Below are positions 49,968 to 57,927 of a DNA stretch of 64,000 nucleotides, in pieces (the first letter of the stretch is position 1; each line of letters begins with the position of its first letter). The notes below the pieces were generated by a model that saw only the letters and a list, made by a program, of their open reading frames with translations, searched no databases and had not been told where the DNA came from. This stretch comes from Pseudomonadota bacterium. GTDB taxonomy: Bacteria; Pseudomonadota; Alphaproteobacteria; UBA2136; JASBTF01. The DNA is taken from assembly GCA_030148545.1 (NCBI GenBank), contig JASBTF010000002.1:175218-239217 (forward strand), in the 5' to 3' direction. A program made the position numbers and the translations under genes.

Positions 49968-50449
49968 TAGTTAATATTTACTTTAACGGTGCTGTTGGGT
50001 AGGCTTTGTGAATAGCCTTGGTCGCGCACATGGCGCATAGAAGGCGGAATCATATCGCGTGCGTCCAGCCATTCTAGTGCGGCTTCCTTCACGCGTTCGC
50101 GTATCCAGCCGCCAGCCAAGCCTTGTTCAAAGGCGGTGTGTAAATCTTGTACGTGCGTTGCATCATCCAAAATGTTTCGCAAATCTTGTTGCACATCATC
50201 CGGTAGCATTTTTATTTCGTAATGGTTACTTATTTCAGCAATAAAACTTTGTGGTAAAGGCTCAATCACATGCCAGTGTTTATTATCATCGCCGTCTTGC
50301 ACATCAGTTGTGTTGGTATCCGCTGTTTCGGCAATGAGCTGCCCATCGCGCGAGCACAACAGCCAGCGGCCGCTATGCGCACTACCGCACAGTGCAGTTA
50401 AAATATCGTCAATGTCGAATTTATGGTCATAAAGCTGGTCGCTAAACAT
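49967..50449 (-). CDS. Unrecognised 160-residue protein at head of the transport cluster
   Basis: Soluble and acidic; no family assigned. The C-terminal half has RERVKEAALEWLDARDMIP, a helical pattern that recalls UPF0158-type proteins, but the match is too weak to call. The stop touches the CorC start, so it belongs to the same transcript of five tightly packed genes running down to the binding lipoprotein and possibly on into xerD and accA. Confidence 0.7.
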   Translation of the reverse strand: MFSDQLYDHKFDIDDILTALCGSAHSGRWLLCSRDGQLIAETADTNTTDVQDGDDNKHWHVIEPLPQSFIAEISNHYEIKMLPDDVQQDLRNILDDATHVQDLHTAFEQGLAGGWIRERVKEAALEWLDARDMIPPSMRHVRDQGYSQSLPNSTVKVNIN

Positions 50450-50530
50450 GGCGCCAGCTTACGCAATTCCCCACATACCCGCAAGAAAAACACCCCCGCC
50501 GTCACCGGGGATGTTCTTGGGGGGAGGGAG

Positions 50531-50962
50531 TTACTCTTCGACGGTGAGGTTTCTGAGGCCCGTTATTTTATCCAGCATTTTATCACTGAGCCGTTCAATA
50601 TGAATCATCATGCAGATGATGAAGCTGATTAATACAATGCTTGCAGCAGCAATGTACAGGAACAGGATATTAAACAGAATGTGAGTAAAAGGCGTAAGGA
50701 AGGCCCTCAGTAGGCAGAAAGCTATCATGACGAACACAATCATGATAACGCCCGTTCTTTTCTTACCAGAGTGGAAGAAAGGAATGGCGAGCAGCAGCGG
50801 CGGTAGTGCAGCTGGTGCTACGTAGTTACGACCATTGCGTAGTGTGTCGAGACTAAAGCCAGCGCTCCAGTCAACTACACTTAGGCCGATGATCCAAATG
50901 ACCAAACCTGTCATAAACAGGAAAATACCAATGTTGCTGGTGACAGTTCGGTTGTTACTCAT
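50531..50962 (-). CDS. Orphan four-helix membrane protein
   Basis: 143 residues, no family recognised. GGAG precedes ATG by eight bases. Hydrophobic helices: GIFLFMTGLVIWIIGLSVV, APAALPPLLLAIPFF, TGVIMIVFVMIAFCLL and LFNILFLYIAAASIVLISFIICMMI. The tail is polar (HIERLSDKMLDKITGLRNLTVEE). A 23-codon leader frame with its own strong ribosome site ends 20 bases upstream. Confidence 0.75.
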   Translation of the reverse strand: MSNNRTVTSNIGIFLFMTGLVIWIIGLSVVDWSAGFSLDTLRNGRNYVAPAALPPLLLAIPFFHSGKKRTGVIMIVFVMIAFCLLRAFLTPFTHILFNILFLYIAAASIVLISFIICMMIHIERLSDKMLDKITGLRNLTVEE

Positions 50963-50982
50963 TGTACTTACTCCATACAGAA

Positions 50983-51054
50983 TTAACTCGTATTAAAGGG
51001 TTTGTTGAAAGGATTCAGGTTGAAGTGAACGGATATTAAAGATTGTCGTGACAT
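50983..51054 (-). CDS. Possible 23-residue leader peptide
   Basis: The sequence AGGAG-ttgtc-ATG gives an ideal start. The frame encodes MSRQSLISVHFNLNPFNKPFNTS and stops 20 bases before the start of the membrane gene. The spacing suits a leader peptide or small ORF controlling the downstream gene. The peptide repeats Asn-Pro-Phe-Asn-type residues (NPFNKPFN). No attenuator hairpin is obvious. Coding is likely but unproven. Confidence 0.45.
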   Translation of the reverse strand: MSRQSLISVHFNLNPFNKPFNTS

Positions 51055-51149
51055 GACAACTCCTTTTAAAAGGGACGCGCACAGGTTGTGCGTGTTTCGT
51101 AGGTGTGTTCTACGTGCAAAAATTGTGCACTGCAAGATAAATTTGCAAA

Positions 51150-51180
51150 CCATTGACAAACATAACTTTTTATGGAATAT
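51150..51180 (+). promoter_or_regulatory. Possible sigma-70 promoter
   Basis: TTGACA followed after about 17 bases by AATATT, upstream of a small plus-strand frame and the gene at 51344. The -35 is perfect, the -10 weak. Confidence 0.35.
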
Positions 51181-51193
51181 TGGAGAAGTTTGC

Positions 51194-51277
51194 ATGGCTC
51201 TGGCGGGGCTAGCTCATGCTGATTTGCAACAATTATGCTTCTGTGTTACAATTGGACTTTCGTTGGTAAATTTCTGA
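51194..51277 (+). CDS. Possible 27-residue small ORF
   Basis: GGAG lies eight bases before ATG 51194. The peptide is hydrophobic (about half Ala/Leu/Val/Cys). It lies between a promoter-like sequence and the 51344 gene, so it could be a leader. Evidence is limited to start context. Confidence 0.3.
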   Translation: MALAGLAHADLQQLCFCVTIGLSLVNF

Positions 51278-51343
51278 CATCTTTTTAATCAGATAGCGGC
51301 AAATCCTTGCCCCATGGCGCGTGGCGGCGTAAAGTACAGCATT

Positions 51344-53338
51344 ATGATGACAATAATCCGTACACTCATCGGTTTGGCCGCTATTATCGTGCTTATTACG
51401 GTTGCGTTTGGACAAACAACACCTAATACACAATTAAGCGACCAAGCCTTGCAGCAACTACTGCAACAAAACACCTTGTTGGCGCCATCCAGCCTCGATA
51501 CCGAGCCACTGGCAGCGCCACAGCCGGTGTCTCAGCAGCCTATTGTTGCCCCAATTCCACAAGATTTGGCCCAACCTGCCGAGCCACAGCAGTCGGTAAG
51601 CATTCCGGTGGATGCTCTGCCACGTACAGCTTCTACTACTATTGACCCATTGAGTGATGCTGAGTTTGAAAGTTTGCTGGATGAAGTAACAGCAAGTATT
51701 CCACAGCTTGTTTCTGCAACAAACGTACAAAAGGAAGAGCTGATTAGCGCGCCAAACCTGCGTCCGGTACTGAAAGATCAAAGCCGGTTAGATGGTTTTG
51801 GTGTCTTAAACATTGATAATGGCGGTTTTCGTGCGGATGTATGGAACAACACCCGTGCCCAGCAAGTTGTGCCGTTGTTGGAGCGCTTGGCCGATAAGCC
51901 GCTGCAAGATGCTGCCGCACGTAATTTGCTACGCCGCTTATTGGTAACGCAAGCGCAGCCACCGCAAGGTGCACAAAACTGGTTGGCGTTGCGCCTAAAG
52001 GTACTCCAAGCCCACCACATGGCAGAGGCAATGCAAGCCTTGCTCATGGGTGTAAACCCTGTTTTGTTACAGCAAAATCCATCGCTTAACCGTTATTGGG
52101 TAGCCAGTAATTTGCTGGTGGGGGAAACCAATACCGCCTGTGATTTTGTAACCGGTTATGTATTAAATAGTGATGACCCCTTTTGGCGTGAAGCTGTATT
52201 GGTGTGCCAAGGTATTAAAAAACAGCTAGGCCCGCTTCAGTTAGGCTTAAGTGCCAACCAAGCGACACCATTACCGGTGCTCACGCGTGACCTGTTGCAA
52301 ACCATTGCTGCAGATGACTTAGAAAGCCCACGCCTACCGCCCGAGGCTAAGTTGAGCTTTTTGCAGGCAGCGTTATATGCCGCACATCCGCACTTGCTTA
52401 CACCTGCGGTTATTCCACTGTTGCCGGATCTAGTTATGCGTCGTGTTGCAGCGGCAACCACATTACCGCTGAGCATGCGCTTGCAGGCTGCAGAACAACT
52501 GGTAGCGCGTGAAGGGTTACCAACCGACCGTAGCTTGTTGTTGAGCTTATACCGCAGCGTGGCGATTGACCCAGCAGCCCTGCAGGACCCTGTAGCTGCA
52601 GCAGCTAAACAAATGGATGGCAGCATGGCACGTGGTGTGCTGTGGCAAGCCGCTGGCGAAATGACTGAGATGTCTACCAGTCGTGCCTTGGCACTACAAG
52701 CATTGTGGCAGCGTGCCTATCAGGATGGTTTGCCAGAACTTGCCGAACAACTTACGCCAGCTGTAGCAGGTTTGCGCCCACAGCCAAGCTTGGCATGGCT
52801 AGCGCCAGCAGCGCTCAACTTGCAACTGCGCCGTGGTGAGCTGGAAGAGGCGAGTGACTGGTGGGAAATGTTTAGCGACCAGCCAGCATTGGCGCAAAGC
52901 CTACAGCAACAGCGTGCAGAGCTTGCTGCCCGTTGGGCCTTGGTTGCTCCCGTAGCAGCACCATTGCTACTCGACTGGGCAGAAACACGCGACCCAAACG
53001 CCCCAATGGATTTAGGCACACAGCGTTTGCTAGCCGTGTTGGAGGCAAGTGATGTAACCGTACCGGCAGAGGTATGGCTCACGTTGGGTGAGGTTCTGGA
53101 TGATACTTATGTAGCACAGCCAGCAGGCCCAGGCCCGTTATGGCTCAAGCAGGTGATGACAGCCTTGGAGCAACTGCAAACCGGTTGGGCAGTATTGCTG
53201 GCTGTTGCACCGTTACAGCATGGCCCTGCAGCGCAAATTAACCCAACGGGTGCGGCTAATATTATTAGCGCCTTGCGTTACCTTAGCCTTAATGAAGATG
53301 CCCGCGTTATGGCGCTGCGCATGTCTGTTGCGCAGTAA
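51344..53338 (+). CDS. Large exported or membrane-anchored helical-repeat protein of unknown function
   Basis: 664 residues. An N-terminal signal or anchor helix (MMTIIRTLIGLAAIIVLITVAFG) precedes a Gln/Pro-rich low-complexity region (about 30-100), then about 500 residues rich in Ala and Leu forming repeated helix pairs (for example AALYAAHPHLLTPAVIPLLPDLV and EMTEMSTSRALALQALWQRAYQDGLPELAEQL), probably an alpha-solenoid. Start at ATG 51344; ATG 51347 follows directly. Alphaproteobacterial genomes often have an uncharacterised Ala-rich protein near xerD/CorC, which this may be, but I cannot confirm it. Confidence 0.7.
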   Translation: MMTIIRTLIGLAAIIVLITVAFGQTTPNTQLSDQALQQLLQQNTLLAPSSLDTEPLAAPQPVSQQPIVAPIPQDLAQPAEPQQSVSIPVDALPRTASTTIDPLSDAEFESLLDEVTASIPQLVSATNVQKEELISAPNLRPVLKDQSRLDGFGVLNIDNGGFRADVWNNTRAQQVVPLLERLADKPLQDAAARNLLRRLLVTQAQPPQGAQNWLALRLKVLQAHHMAEAMQALLMGVNPVLLQQNPSLNRYWVASNLLVGETNTACDFVTGYVLNSDDPFWREAVLVCQGIKKQLGPLQLGLSANQATPLPVLTRDLLQTIAADDLESPRLPPEAKLSFLQAALYAAHPHLLTPAVIPLLPDLVMRRVAAATTLPLSMRLQAAEQLVAREGLPTDRSLLLSLYRSVAIDPAALQDPVAAAAKQMDGSMARGVLWQAAGEMTEMSTSRALALQALWQRAYQDGLPELAEQLTPAVAGLRPQPSLAWLAPAALNLQLRRGELEEASDWWEMFSDQPALAQSLQQQRAELAARWALVAPVAAPLLLDWAETRDPNAPMDLGTQRLLAVLEASDVTVPAEVWLTLGEVLDDTYVAQPAGPGPLWLKQVMTALEQLQTGWAVLLAVAPLQHGPAAQINPTGAANIISALRYLSLNEDARVMALRMSVAQ

Positions 53339-53410
53339 ATATCTTTATTATTAAGAATCACCGCAAAAAAACTTGGCCTTTTGTTGAAACCTTGCTATAT
53401 GTGCGCCAGC

Positions 53411-53495
53411 GCGGTTGTGGCGGAATTGGTAGACGCGCTGGTTTTAGGTACCAGTGTCTTACGACGTGGAGGTTCGAGTCCTCTCAACCGCACCA
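53411..53495 (+). tRNA. tRNA-Leu (anticodon TAG)
   Basis: An 85-nt class II tRNA: acceptor GCGGTTG/CAACCGC, anticodon stem CTGGT/ACCAG around loop TTTAGGT giving TAG, long variable arm, T-arm AGGTTCGAGTCCT, encoded CCA. Its tail has a plain terminator and no 3'-end copy, unlike the other Leu and Arg tRNAs here. Confidence 0.97.
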
Positions 53496-53504
53496 TTTAT
53501 AAAA

Positions 53505-53528
53505 ATATCCCCGGATGGGGATTTTTTT
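53505..53528 (+). terminator. Intrinsic terminator of tRNA-Leu(TAG)
   Basis: ATATCCCC-ggat-GGGGATTTTTTT. Confidence 0.88.
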
Positions 53529-53580
53529 ATGGGTGGATGTGGTTGCAGGCAAAAAGTTAATTATTAATCTCATCGAATTA

Positions 53581-53607
53581 AAAGAGCCCCATAGGGGCCC
53601 TTTTTAT
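53581..53607. terminator. Terminator between tRNA-Leu(TAG) and maoC
   Basis: AAAAGAGCCCC-atag-GGGCCCTTTTT, likely ending the MaoC gene on the minus strand. Confidence 0.8.
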
Positions 53608-53620
53608 AATTGATAGGAAC

Positions 53621-54100
53621 TTAAGCAGCCAGTAGCGGTGCAAGCTCGTCACCCATGTTGTCTTTCACTTTTTGCGGAATAGGGTACAGCACGCCTTCAC
53701 CATCTAGCACCATGTTGCCTTCGGCATCGGCACAAGTTGTGCGGAATTTGGCAAATTTTTCTGTAACTTCAATCACTTCAGCTTTAGCGGTGTATGGTGC
53801 ATCCAGCAGTACTGGTGCCATGAACTTAACACTTTGGCTGGCCCAAATAGCACCCAAGCCTGGCAAATCCATACCAAAAATACCGCTAAACTTAGCTACA
53901 GAGATCATGCCATGCGCAATACGTTGGCCAAACCGAGTGCCTTGAGCATATTCATCATTAAAGTGGGCAGGGTTAAAGTCACCGCTAATTTCACCAAATT
54001 TTTGTACATCTTCATCGGTAACGGTGTAGGGCTGTTCAAAGGTCATCCCCACTTTTAGGTCGTTAATAGTATTACATGCGCGTGGTAGTGGGTTGCTCAT
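53621..54100 (-). CDS. MaoC-like (R)-specific enoyl-CoA hydratase
   Basis: 159 residues with a hot-dog fold. The catalytic segment reads SGDFNPAHFNDEYAQGTRFGQRIAHGM, carrying the Asp/His pair and the hydratase 2 motif. It would hydrate (R)-3-hydroxyacyl chains, as in PhaJ-type enzymes feeding fatty-acid or polyhydroxyalkanoate metabolism. Transcribed alone. Confidence 0.92.
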   Translation of the reverse strand: MSNPLPRACNTINDLKVGMTFEQPYTVTDEDVQKFGEISGDFNPAHFNDEYAQGTRFGQRIAHGMISVAKFSGIFGMDLPGLGAIWASQSVKFMAPVLLDAPYTAKAEVIEVTEKFAKFRTTCADAEGNMVLDGEGVLYPIPQKVKDNMGDELAPLLAA

Positions 54101-54145
54101 GGGTCGTGTTCCTTATTTAGTTCATTTATTTGCCAGTATGAACTG

Positions 54146-54241
54146 GCCGCCATCCCGTTTTGACCTTCACTTGTTATGGGCAAAAAAGGTTGGTGCGGGG
54201 GTTGGGGTGCCCCCAATAGAAAACCAAGTTTGGTTTTCTAT
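54146..54241 (-). repeat. Three-hairpin intergenic repeat, copy 5 (divergent form)
   Basis: Minus strand: first hairpin AGAAAACCA-aac-TTGGTTTTCT in place of the usual CGGCAAAGCCG hairpin, hairpin 2 TTGGGG-gca-CCCCAA, spacer CCCCCGCACCAACC, and the end GGGATGGCGGCC. Hairpin 3 is not clear. The replacement first hairpin sits right after the small membrane peptide gene and may work as its terminator. Confidence 0.7.
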
Positions 54242-54252
54242 GTTCTTAATGG

Positions 54253-54327
54253 TTACCCAAAAAGATACGTTGCGGCATAAATAAGTACAATACCTACCAA
54301 CATATATGGTCCGAAAATTACACCCAT
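54253..54327 (-). CDS. Twin small membrane peptide B (24 residues)
   Basis: Encodes MGVIFGPYMLVG-IVLIYAATYLFG, a single hydrophobic helix. It is exactly the same length as the neighbouring frame at 54359-54433 and shares the ending ATYLFG and the order of hydrophobic residues. Such likeness between two adjacent short frames suggests an ancient tandem duplication kept by selection on the protein. The ribosome site is weak (AAGAAAGTAAAG). Too short for routine gene finders. Confidence 0.6.
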   Translation of the reverse strand: MGVIFGPYMLVGIVLIYAATYLFG

Positions 54328-54358
54328 AACTTTACTTTCTTGTTGTTAGCTATACTAA

Positions 54359-54433
54359 TTAACCAAATAGATATGTCGCGCCAAAAATAAGTGCAAGTAG
54401 CACAATAATGAATGGCAAAAGCTTAATAAACAT
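54359..54433 (-). CDS. Twin small membrane peptide A (24 residues)
   Basis: Encodes MFIKLLPFIIVLLA-LIFGATYLFG, one hydrophobic helix with a basic N-terminus. Paralogue of the peptide at 54253-54327, 31 bp upstream of it in transcription order. It lies between the GntR gene terminator and its twin, so the pair would have its own promoter in the roughly 40 AT-rich bases before ATG 54433. Possible roles include a membrane-complex subunit or a toxin-like peptide. Confidence 0.6.
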   Translation of the reverse strand: MFIKLLPFIIVLLALIFGATYLFG

Positions 54434-54471
54434 TGGACGTTTATAGCATAAAGCGTGAGTTAGATAAAAAA

Positions 54472-54495
54472 TAAAGCCGCCCAAGGGCGGCTTTA
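54472..54495 (-). terminator. Terminator after the GntR gene
   Basis: TAAAGCCGCC-caa-GGGCGGCTTTA with a T-rich stretch on the minus strand. Confidence 0.88.
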
Positions 54496-54513
54496 GAGTA
54501 TTGGGTGTGTTGC

Positions 54514-55203
54514 TTATGCAGTAGCTTGCTGAACAGTTTCTGTTGCGAGCTGTTGTGCCGCTTGGTCGGCGTTCTGCATGGTGCTGGTTTGGCCAGCAAT
54601 GGTTTGGCAGATCTGACGTAGAGTTTTCTCAGCTACATCGCTCTTACCGCGCTTAACAGCGCCCATAAATACTTGGAAATCATTAGCGATTTGTTCTTGA
54701 ACAGAACTGCTTGCCTGCCAGAACTCGCTCATGTTGGTGCGGTTATGAACCATTTCCAAAGCGCTATCTACCATGCTGTTATTAGCAGCGGCCATAATAG
54801 CTTGAACTACGTTTGTTAGAGCATCAACAAACTGTTCGCTGCTTTTGCCTTTAACTTCGCTTAGAGCAGCAATAGTTTGCTCCAGGTTCATGGTTGCTTC
54901 AATTTCGCCTTTCTCAGCAGCCAGGTAACCAGCATTAGCCATAAACAGGCTGTAAGCGGTGTATTGGTCAGCTTGAGTGTTGCTGCTGAACTCACGTACA
55001 AATGCGCCACGGTGTGGAATCATTTCAATAAGGCCATCAGCAGCCAGTGCGCATAGCGCTTCACGCACAGGTGTGCGAGATACATCAAATTCTTTAGAGA
55101 GCTTCAATTCGCTCAGGTGGGCACCACCATTCAACTCACCAGTCAAAATCTGCTGGCGTAGTTCTTCACGTACCCGATCGTCCAAGTTTGCAACACGTGC
55201 CAT
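54514..55203 (-). CDS. GntR family regulator (FCD/FadR subfamily)
   Basis: 229 residues. The N-terminal winged helix reads LRQQILTGELNGGAHLSELKLSKEFDVSRTPVREALCALAADGLIEM, the standard GntR DNA-binding domain. The C-terminal 140 residues form an all-helical FCD ligand domain. Two of the usual metal-binding His positions are not obvious. GAGGAG lies seven bases before ATG. Target and ligand unknown; adjacent genes are a chemoreceptor and the twin peptides. Confidence 0.93.
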   Translation of the reverse strand: MARVANLDDRVREELRQQILTGELNGGAHLSELKLSKEFDVSRTPVREALCALAADGLIEMIPHRGAFVREFSSNTQADQYTAYSLFMANAGYLAAEKGEIEATMNLEQTIAALSEVKGKSSEQFVDALTNVVQAIMAAANNSMVDSALEMVHNRTNMSEFWQASSSVQEQIANDFQVFMGAVKRGKSDVAEKTLRQICQTIAGQTSTMQNADQAAQQLATETVQQATA

Positions 55204-55260
55204 TACTTAACTCCTCAATTACTCTTTGGATTATTATTATTGTGTGCAGTTAATATACCC

Positions 55261-55275
55261 ATTCATATATTGAAT
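55261..55275. promoter_or_regulatory. Palindrome upstream of the GntR gene
   Basis: ATTCA-tatat-TGAAT, about 58 bp upstream of the GntR start. Its location suits an autoregulatory operator. Confidence 0.4.
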
Positions 55276-55328
55276 GCAAGCTATTTTTGTATTCAGAATT
55301 TAAGCGGGTAAAGAGAGCGGCGTTTTGC

Positions 55329-57251
55329 TTAGAAAATGCCGCTGTCGCCAGCTTTGTCAGTCTCGTTGTTTACCAACTCCAGCAAGGTGTTTGCCTGCTC
55401 TTGTAGAGACATACTAGCACTTGTTGCTTCTTCAACCAGAGCAGCATTTTGCTGTGTAAAGCTATCCAACTGGTTAATGGCACCATTAATCTCACCAATA
55501 GAGTTGGATTGATCGGCACTTGCAGTTGCAATACTGGTCACACGCTCGCTCACTTGAGTGGCATTTTCAATGATCTCTTGCAACGCTTGAGCAGTTTTCT
55601 CTACCTGGCTAGAACCATCGCGAATTTGCTGTACGCTTTCGGTGATCAGGTCTTTAATTTCCTTAGCAGCTTTGGCACTACGGCTTGCTAGGGTGCGCAC
55701 TTCACTCGCTACCACGGCAAAGCCTCGGCCTTGTTCACCAGCGCGTGCAGCTTCTACCGCAGCGTTTAGTGCTAGCAAGTTGGTTTGGAAGGCGATTTCA
55801 TCAATCACACCAATAATGTCATTAATCTTCTCAGCGCTTGCGGTAATGCTGGTCATGGCAGTATTAGCTTCACGAGCAATTTGGCCACCTTGGTCCGCAG
55901 CATCGCGCATGCCGTTGGCTAGCTCCAGTGTGCTTTGTGCTTCTTCAGCGTTTTGGTTCACACTTTCGGTAATTTGCTGCATGGAGGCTGTTGTTTCCTC
56001 AATGTTAGCAGCCTGTGCTTCCGTACGCTCAGATAGGTTTGTATTACCTTCTGCAATTTGTGTTGCAGCTTCGTTTACTGAGTAAGATGTTTGGCGGATA
56101 TTGCCTTCCAACTCACGTTTTTGTTCTTCAGCAGCAATACGTTCAATAGCGGCATCCTTAAATACTTGTACGGCCTTGGCCATGTTACCAATTTCATCGG
56201 CACGGTCTTGGTCTGGTACTTGTACTTCAGTATCGTCTTTCGCCAGTTTTTCCATAACTTCACCCATGGCACGTAGTGGGTTTGCCACGCTGCGCGCAAT
56301 GAAGAAGGACATAATGGCAGCAGCAGCCAAAATTGGTAGTGTAATAAGTGCAATAATAATATTGAGCTGAATTTGCCCACGTGCACTTTGTTGGATTTCA
56401 CTCTCAGATGCGTTGATAGACTCAACCAGTAGGTCAACTTGGTCTAGCAGTTTGTGCTCAACTGGTACCAAAGTATCGTTATAAATTTTGTGATATGCGC
56501 GTGTGGCGCTTGCCAAAGCATCAAAGTTACTTACATAGCTTTCTGCTTTTTGTTGCACGGTCGCTAACGTACCGAGTAGAGAATCATTTGTTAAGAAAGC
56601 TTCCAGCTCAAACAAGTAATTTTCAAAAGTGTTAAATTCTTCTTTAGAGCGTGTATAGTATTTTTCCTCAGCAGTTAGCGCAAAACGGTTGGCATAAAAG
56701 CGTAGTAGCATTAGGTTTTCTTGGGCACGGCCAGCATAGTAGGCAGAGTCTACATCACCATCATTATAAGCACCGTCCATAACCTGAGTTACTTTTACGC
56801 GCATATCTGGGCCTAGCTTGTCTAGCTCATTTTGGTGTTTTTGTTTGGTTACTAACTGTTGATGGATAGTATCAAACGCATCTTCATGCTTATCACTTAG
56901 TTGTGCAATTTCTTCTAAAATTGCAGCACGCTCTGGGTGGATAATAGCGTGTGTTGCTTCATCAAAAGCGTGATGAAACTTCTTTTTAGTCTTGAGTACT
57001 TTTTGGTAATGCTTTTCATCAGGGTTGAGCAGGTATTCGTTAATGGCCAACTCTTCTTCCGCCAATGCTTTTTCTAAATGGCTAATCACCACCAAGTCTT
57101 GTGTAATCGCAGAGTATTCACCAAAGGATGTACGCATACCCAACATGCTACCAACCATGGTGAGAGAGGTAAGGGTACCAACCACAACCAGCACTGCAAT
57201 AGCAGAGAGGATTTTGTTCTGAATACTTAGGCGATTAAAAAAAGCAAACAT
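55329..57251 (-). CDS. Methyl-accepting chemotaxis protein with HAMP domain
   Basis: 640 residues. First membrane helix at about 12-34, a long helical-bundle periplasmic sensor (about 35-300) with many charged residues, second helix around [22 protein letters not shown], a HAMP domain ([24 protein letters not shown]), then the signalling coiled coil. Its tip reads [36 protein letters not shown]. No CheR-tether pentapeptide is seen. The sensor looks like the four-helix-bundle or HBM type; ligand unknown. No other che genes are in the window. Confidence 0.95.
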   Translation of the reverse strand: MFAFFNRLSIQNKILSAIAVLVVVGTLTSLTMVGSMLGMRTSFGEYSAITQDLVVISHLEKALAEEELAINEYLLNPDEKHYQKVLKTKKKFHHAFDEATHAIIHPERAAILEEIAQLSDKHEDAFDTIHQQLVTKQKHQNELDKLGPDMRVKVTQVMDGAYNDGDVDSAYYAGRAQENLMLLRFYANRFALTAEEKYYTRSKEEFNTFENYLFELEAFLTNDSLLGTLATVQQKAESYVSNFDALASATRAYHKIYNDTLVPVEHKLLDQVDLLVESINASESEIQQSARGQIQLNIIIALITLPILAAAAIMSFFIARSVANPLRAMGEVMEKLAKDDTEVQVPDQDRADEIGNMAKAVQVFKDAAIERIAAEEQKRELEGNIRQTSYSVNEAATQIAEGNTNLSERTEAQAANIEETTASMQQITESVNQNAEEAQSTLELANGMRDAADQGGQIAREANTAMTSITASAEKINDIIGVIDEIAFQTNLLALNAAVEAARAGEQGRGFAVVASEVRTLASRSAKAAKEIKDLITESVQQIRDGSSQVEKTAQALQEIIENATQVSERVTSIATASADQSNSIGEINGAINQLDSFTQQNAALVEEATSASMSLQEQANTLLELVNNETDKAGDSGIF

Positions 57252-57406
57252 GGCTCATTTGTCCAATTTTATTATTATTAGCCCCAGCCTAAAAGTGTCC
57301 CTTCAACTTGTCAAGCTAACAAAGTGGAGTATTACTCTACAAATAATGACTAGCACACTTGGTGGCAGTGACGTGGTGTAAAAAATAAATATGGATAGAA
57401 AGGGTA

Positions 57407-57447
57407 GTGTCGAGCGGCGGCTTTGCCGCCCGCGAGAGCATATAAAA
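57407..57447 (-). repeat. Hairpin-1 repeat copy directly after tRNA-Gly
   Basis: Minus strand: immediately after the tRNA CCA comes TTTTATATGCTCTC and GCGG-GCGGCAAAGCCGC-CGC. This matches the lead and hairpin 1 of copy 1 (ATTAGATTGCTCTC GCGG) but stops there. Confidence 0.8.
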
Positions 57448-57521
57448 TGGAGCGGGTAAGGGGAATCGAACCCCTCTCCATAGCTTGGAAGGCTAATGCA
57501 TTACCACTATGCTATACCCGC
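57448..57521 (-). tRNA. tRNA-Gly (anticodon TCC)
   Basis: A 74-nt cloverleaf: acceptor GCGGGTA/TACCCGC, anticodon loop CTTCCAA giving TCC, T-arm GGGGTTCGATTCCCC, encoded CCA. No separate terminator follows; the CGGCAAAGCCG hairpin comes eight bases after CCA. Confidence 0.96.
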
Positions 57522-57576
57522 GTTCCGAGCAGTCTTTTAAAAGAAAATACGGCTGCTGGCAAGTATGGTCTGATAT

Positions 57577-57870
57577 TTAGCTGTTAACCAACCACAAAAT
57601 AGCCAGGACAACAATAATCCCAATGGCATAATGTGGGTTAGCCGCAACCCATTGCTGAGCTTTATTGAGCGGGCCAATGTTTTCAAAAACTTTATTGTAA
57701 CGTTCGCCAACATTTGCGTCTTTAATCAGGTCTTTTACCTTGGCTTCAATAGCGCCCATATCCACGCCTTTGTGTTGTTCAGCCATTTTGGCTTCCAAAG
57801 TGTCTAGGCGCTTGGCCAGTTGCGCTACAGTTGGGGTTTTGGTGGTGGCAGGTTTTTTTGCAGTCGCCAT
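57577..57870 (-). CDS. Small tail-anchored coiled-coil protein
   Basis: 97 residues. Lys/Thr/Pro-rich start (ATAKKPATTKTPT), a coiled coil (AQLAKRLDTLEAKMAEQ), an amphipathic middle and one C-terminal membrane helix (YAIGIIVVLAILWLVNS). The layout recalls tail-anchored membrane proteins such as the ElaB/DUF883 type, though I cannot assign it. It lies downstream of ftsY on the same strand. Confidence 0.7.
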   Translation of the reverse strand: MATAKKPATTKTPTVAQLAKRLDTLEAKMAEQHKGVDMGAIEAKVKDLIKDANVGERYNKVFENIGPLNKAQQWVAANPHYAIGIIVVLAILWLVNS

Positions 57871-57927
57871 TAGTATAATGTCCTATATTTGGGTGGGTTG
57901 CTTAAATCTCTTGGTCACCATAGCAAC

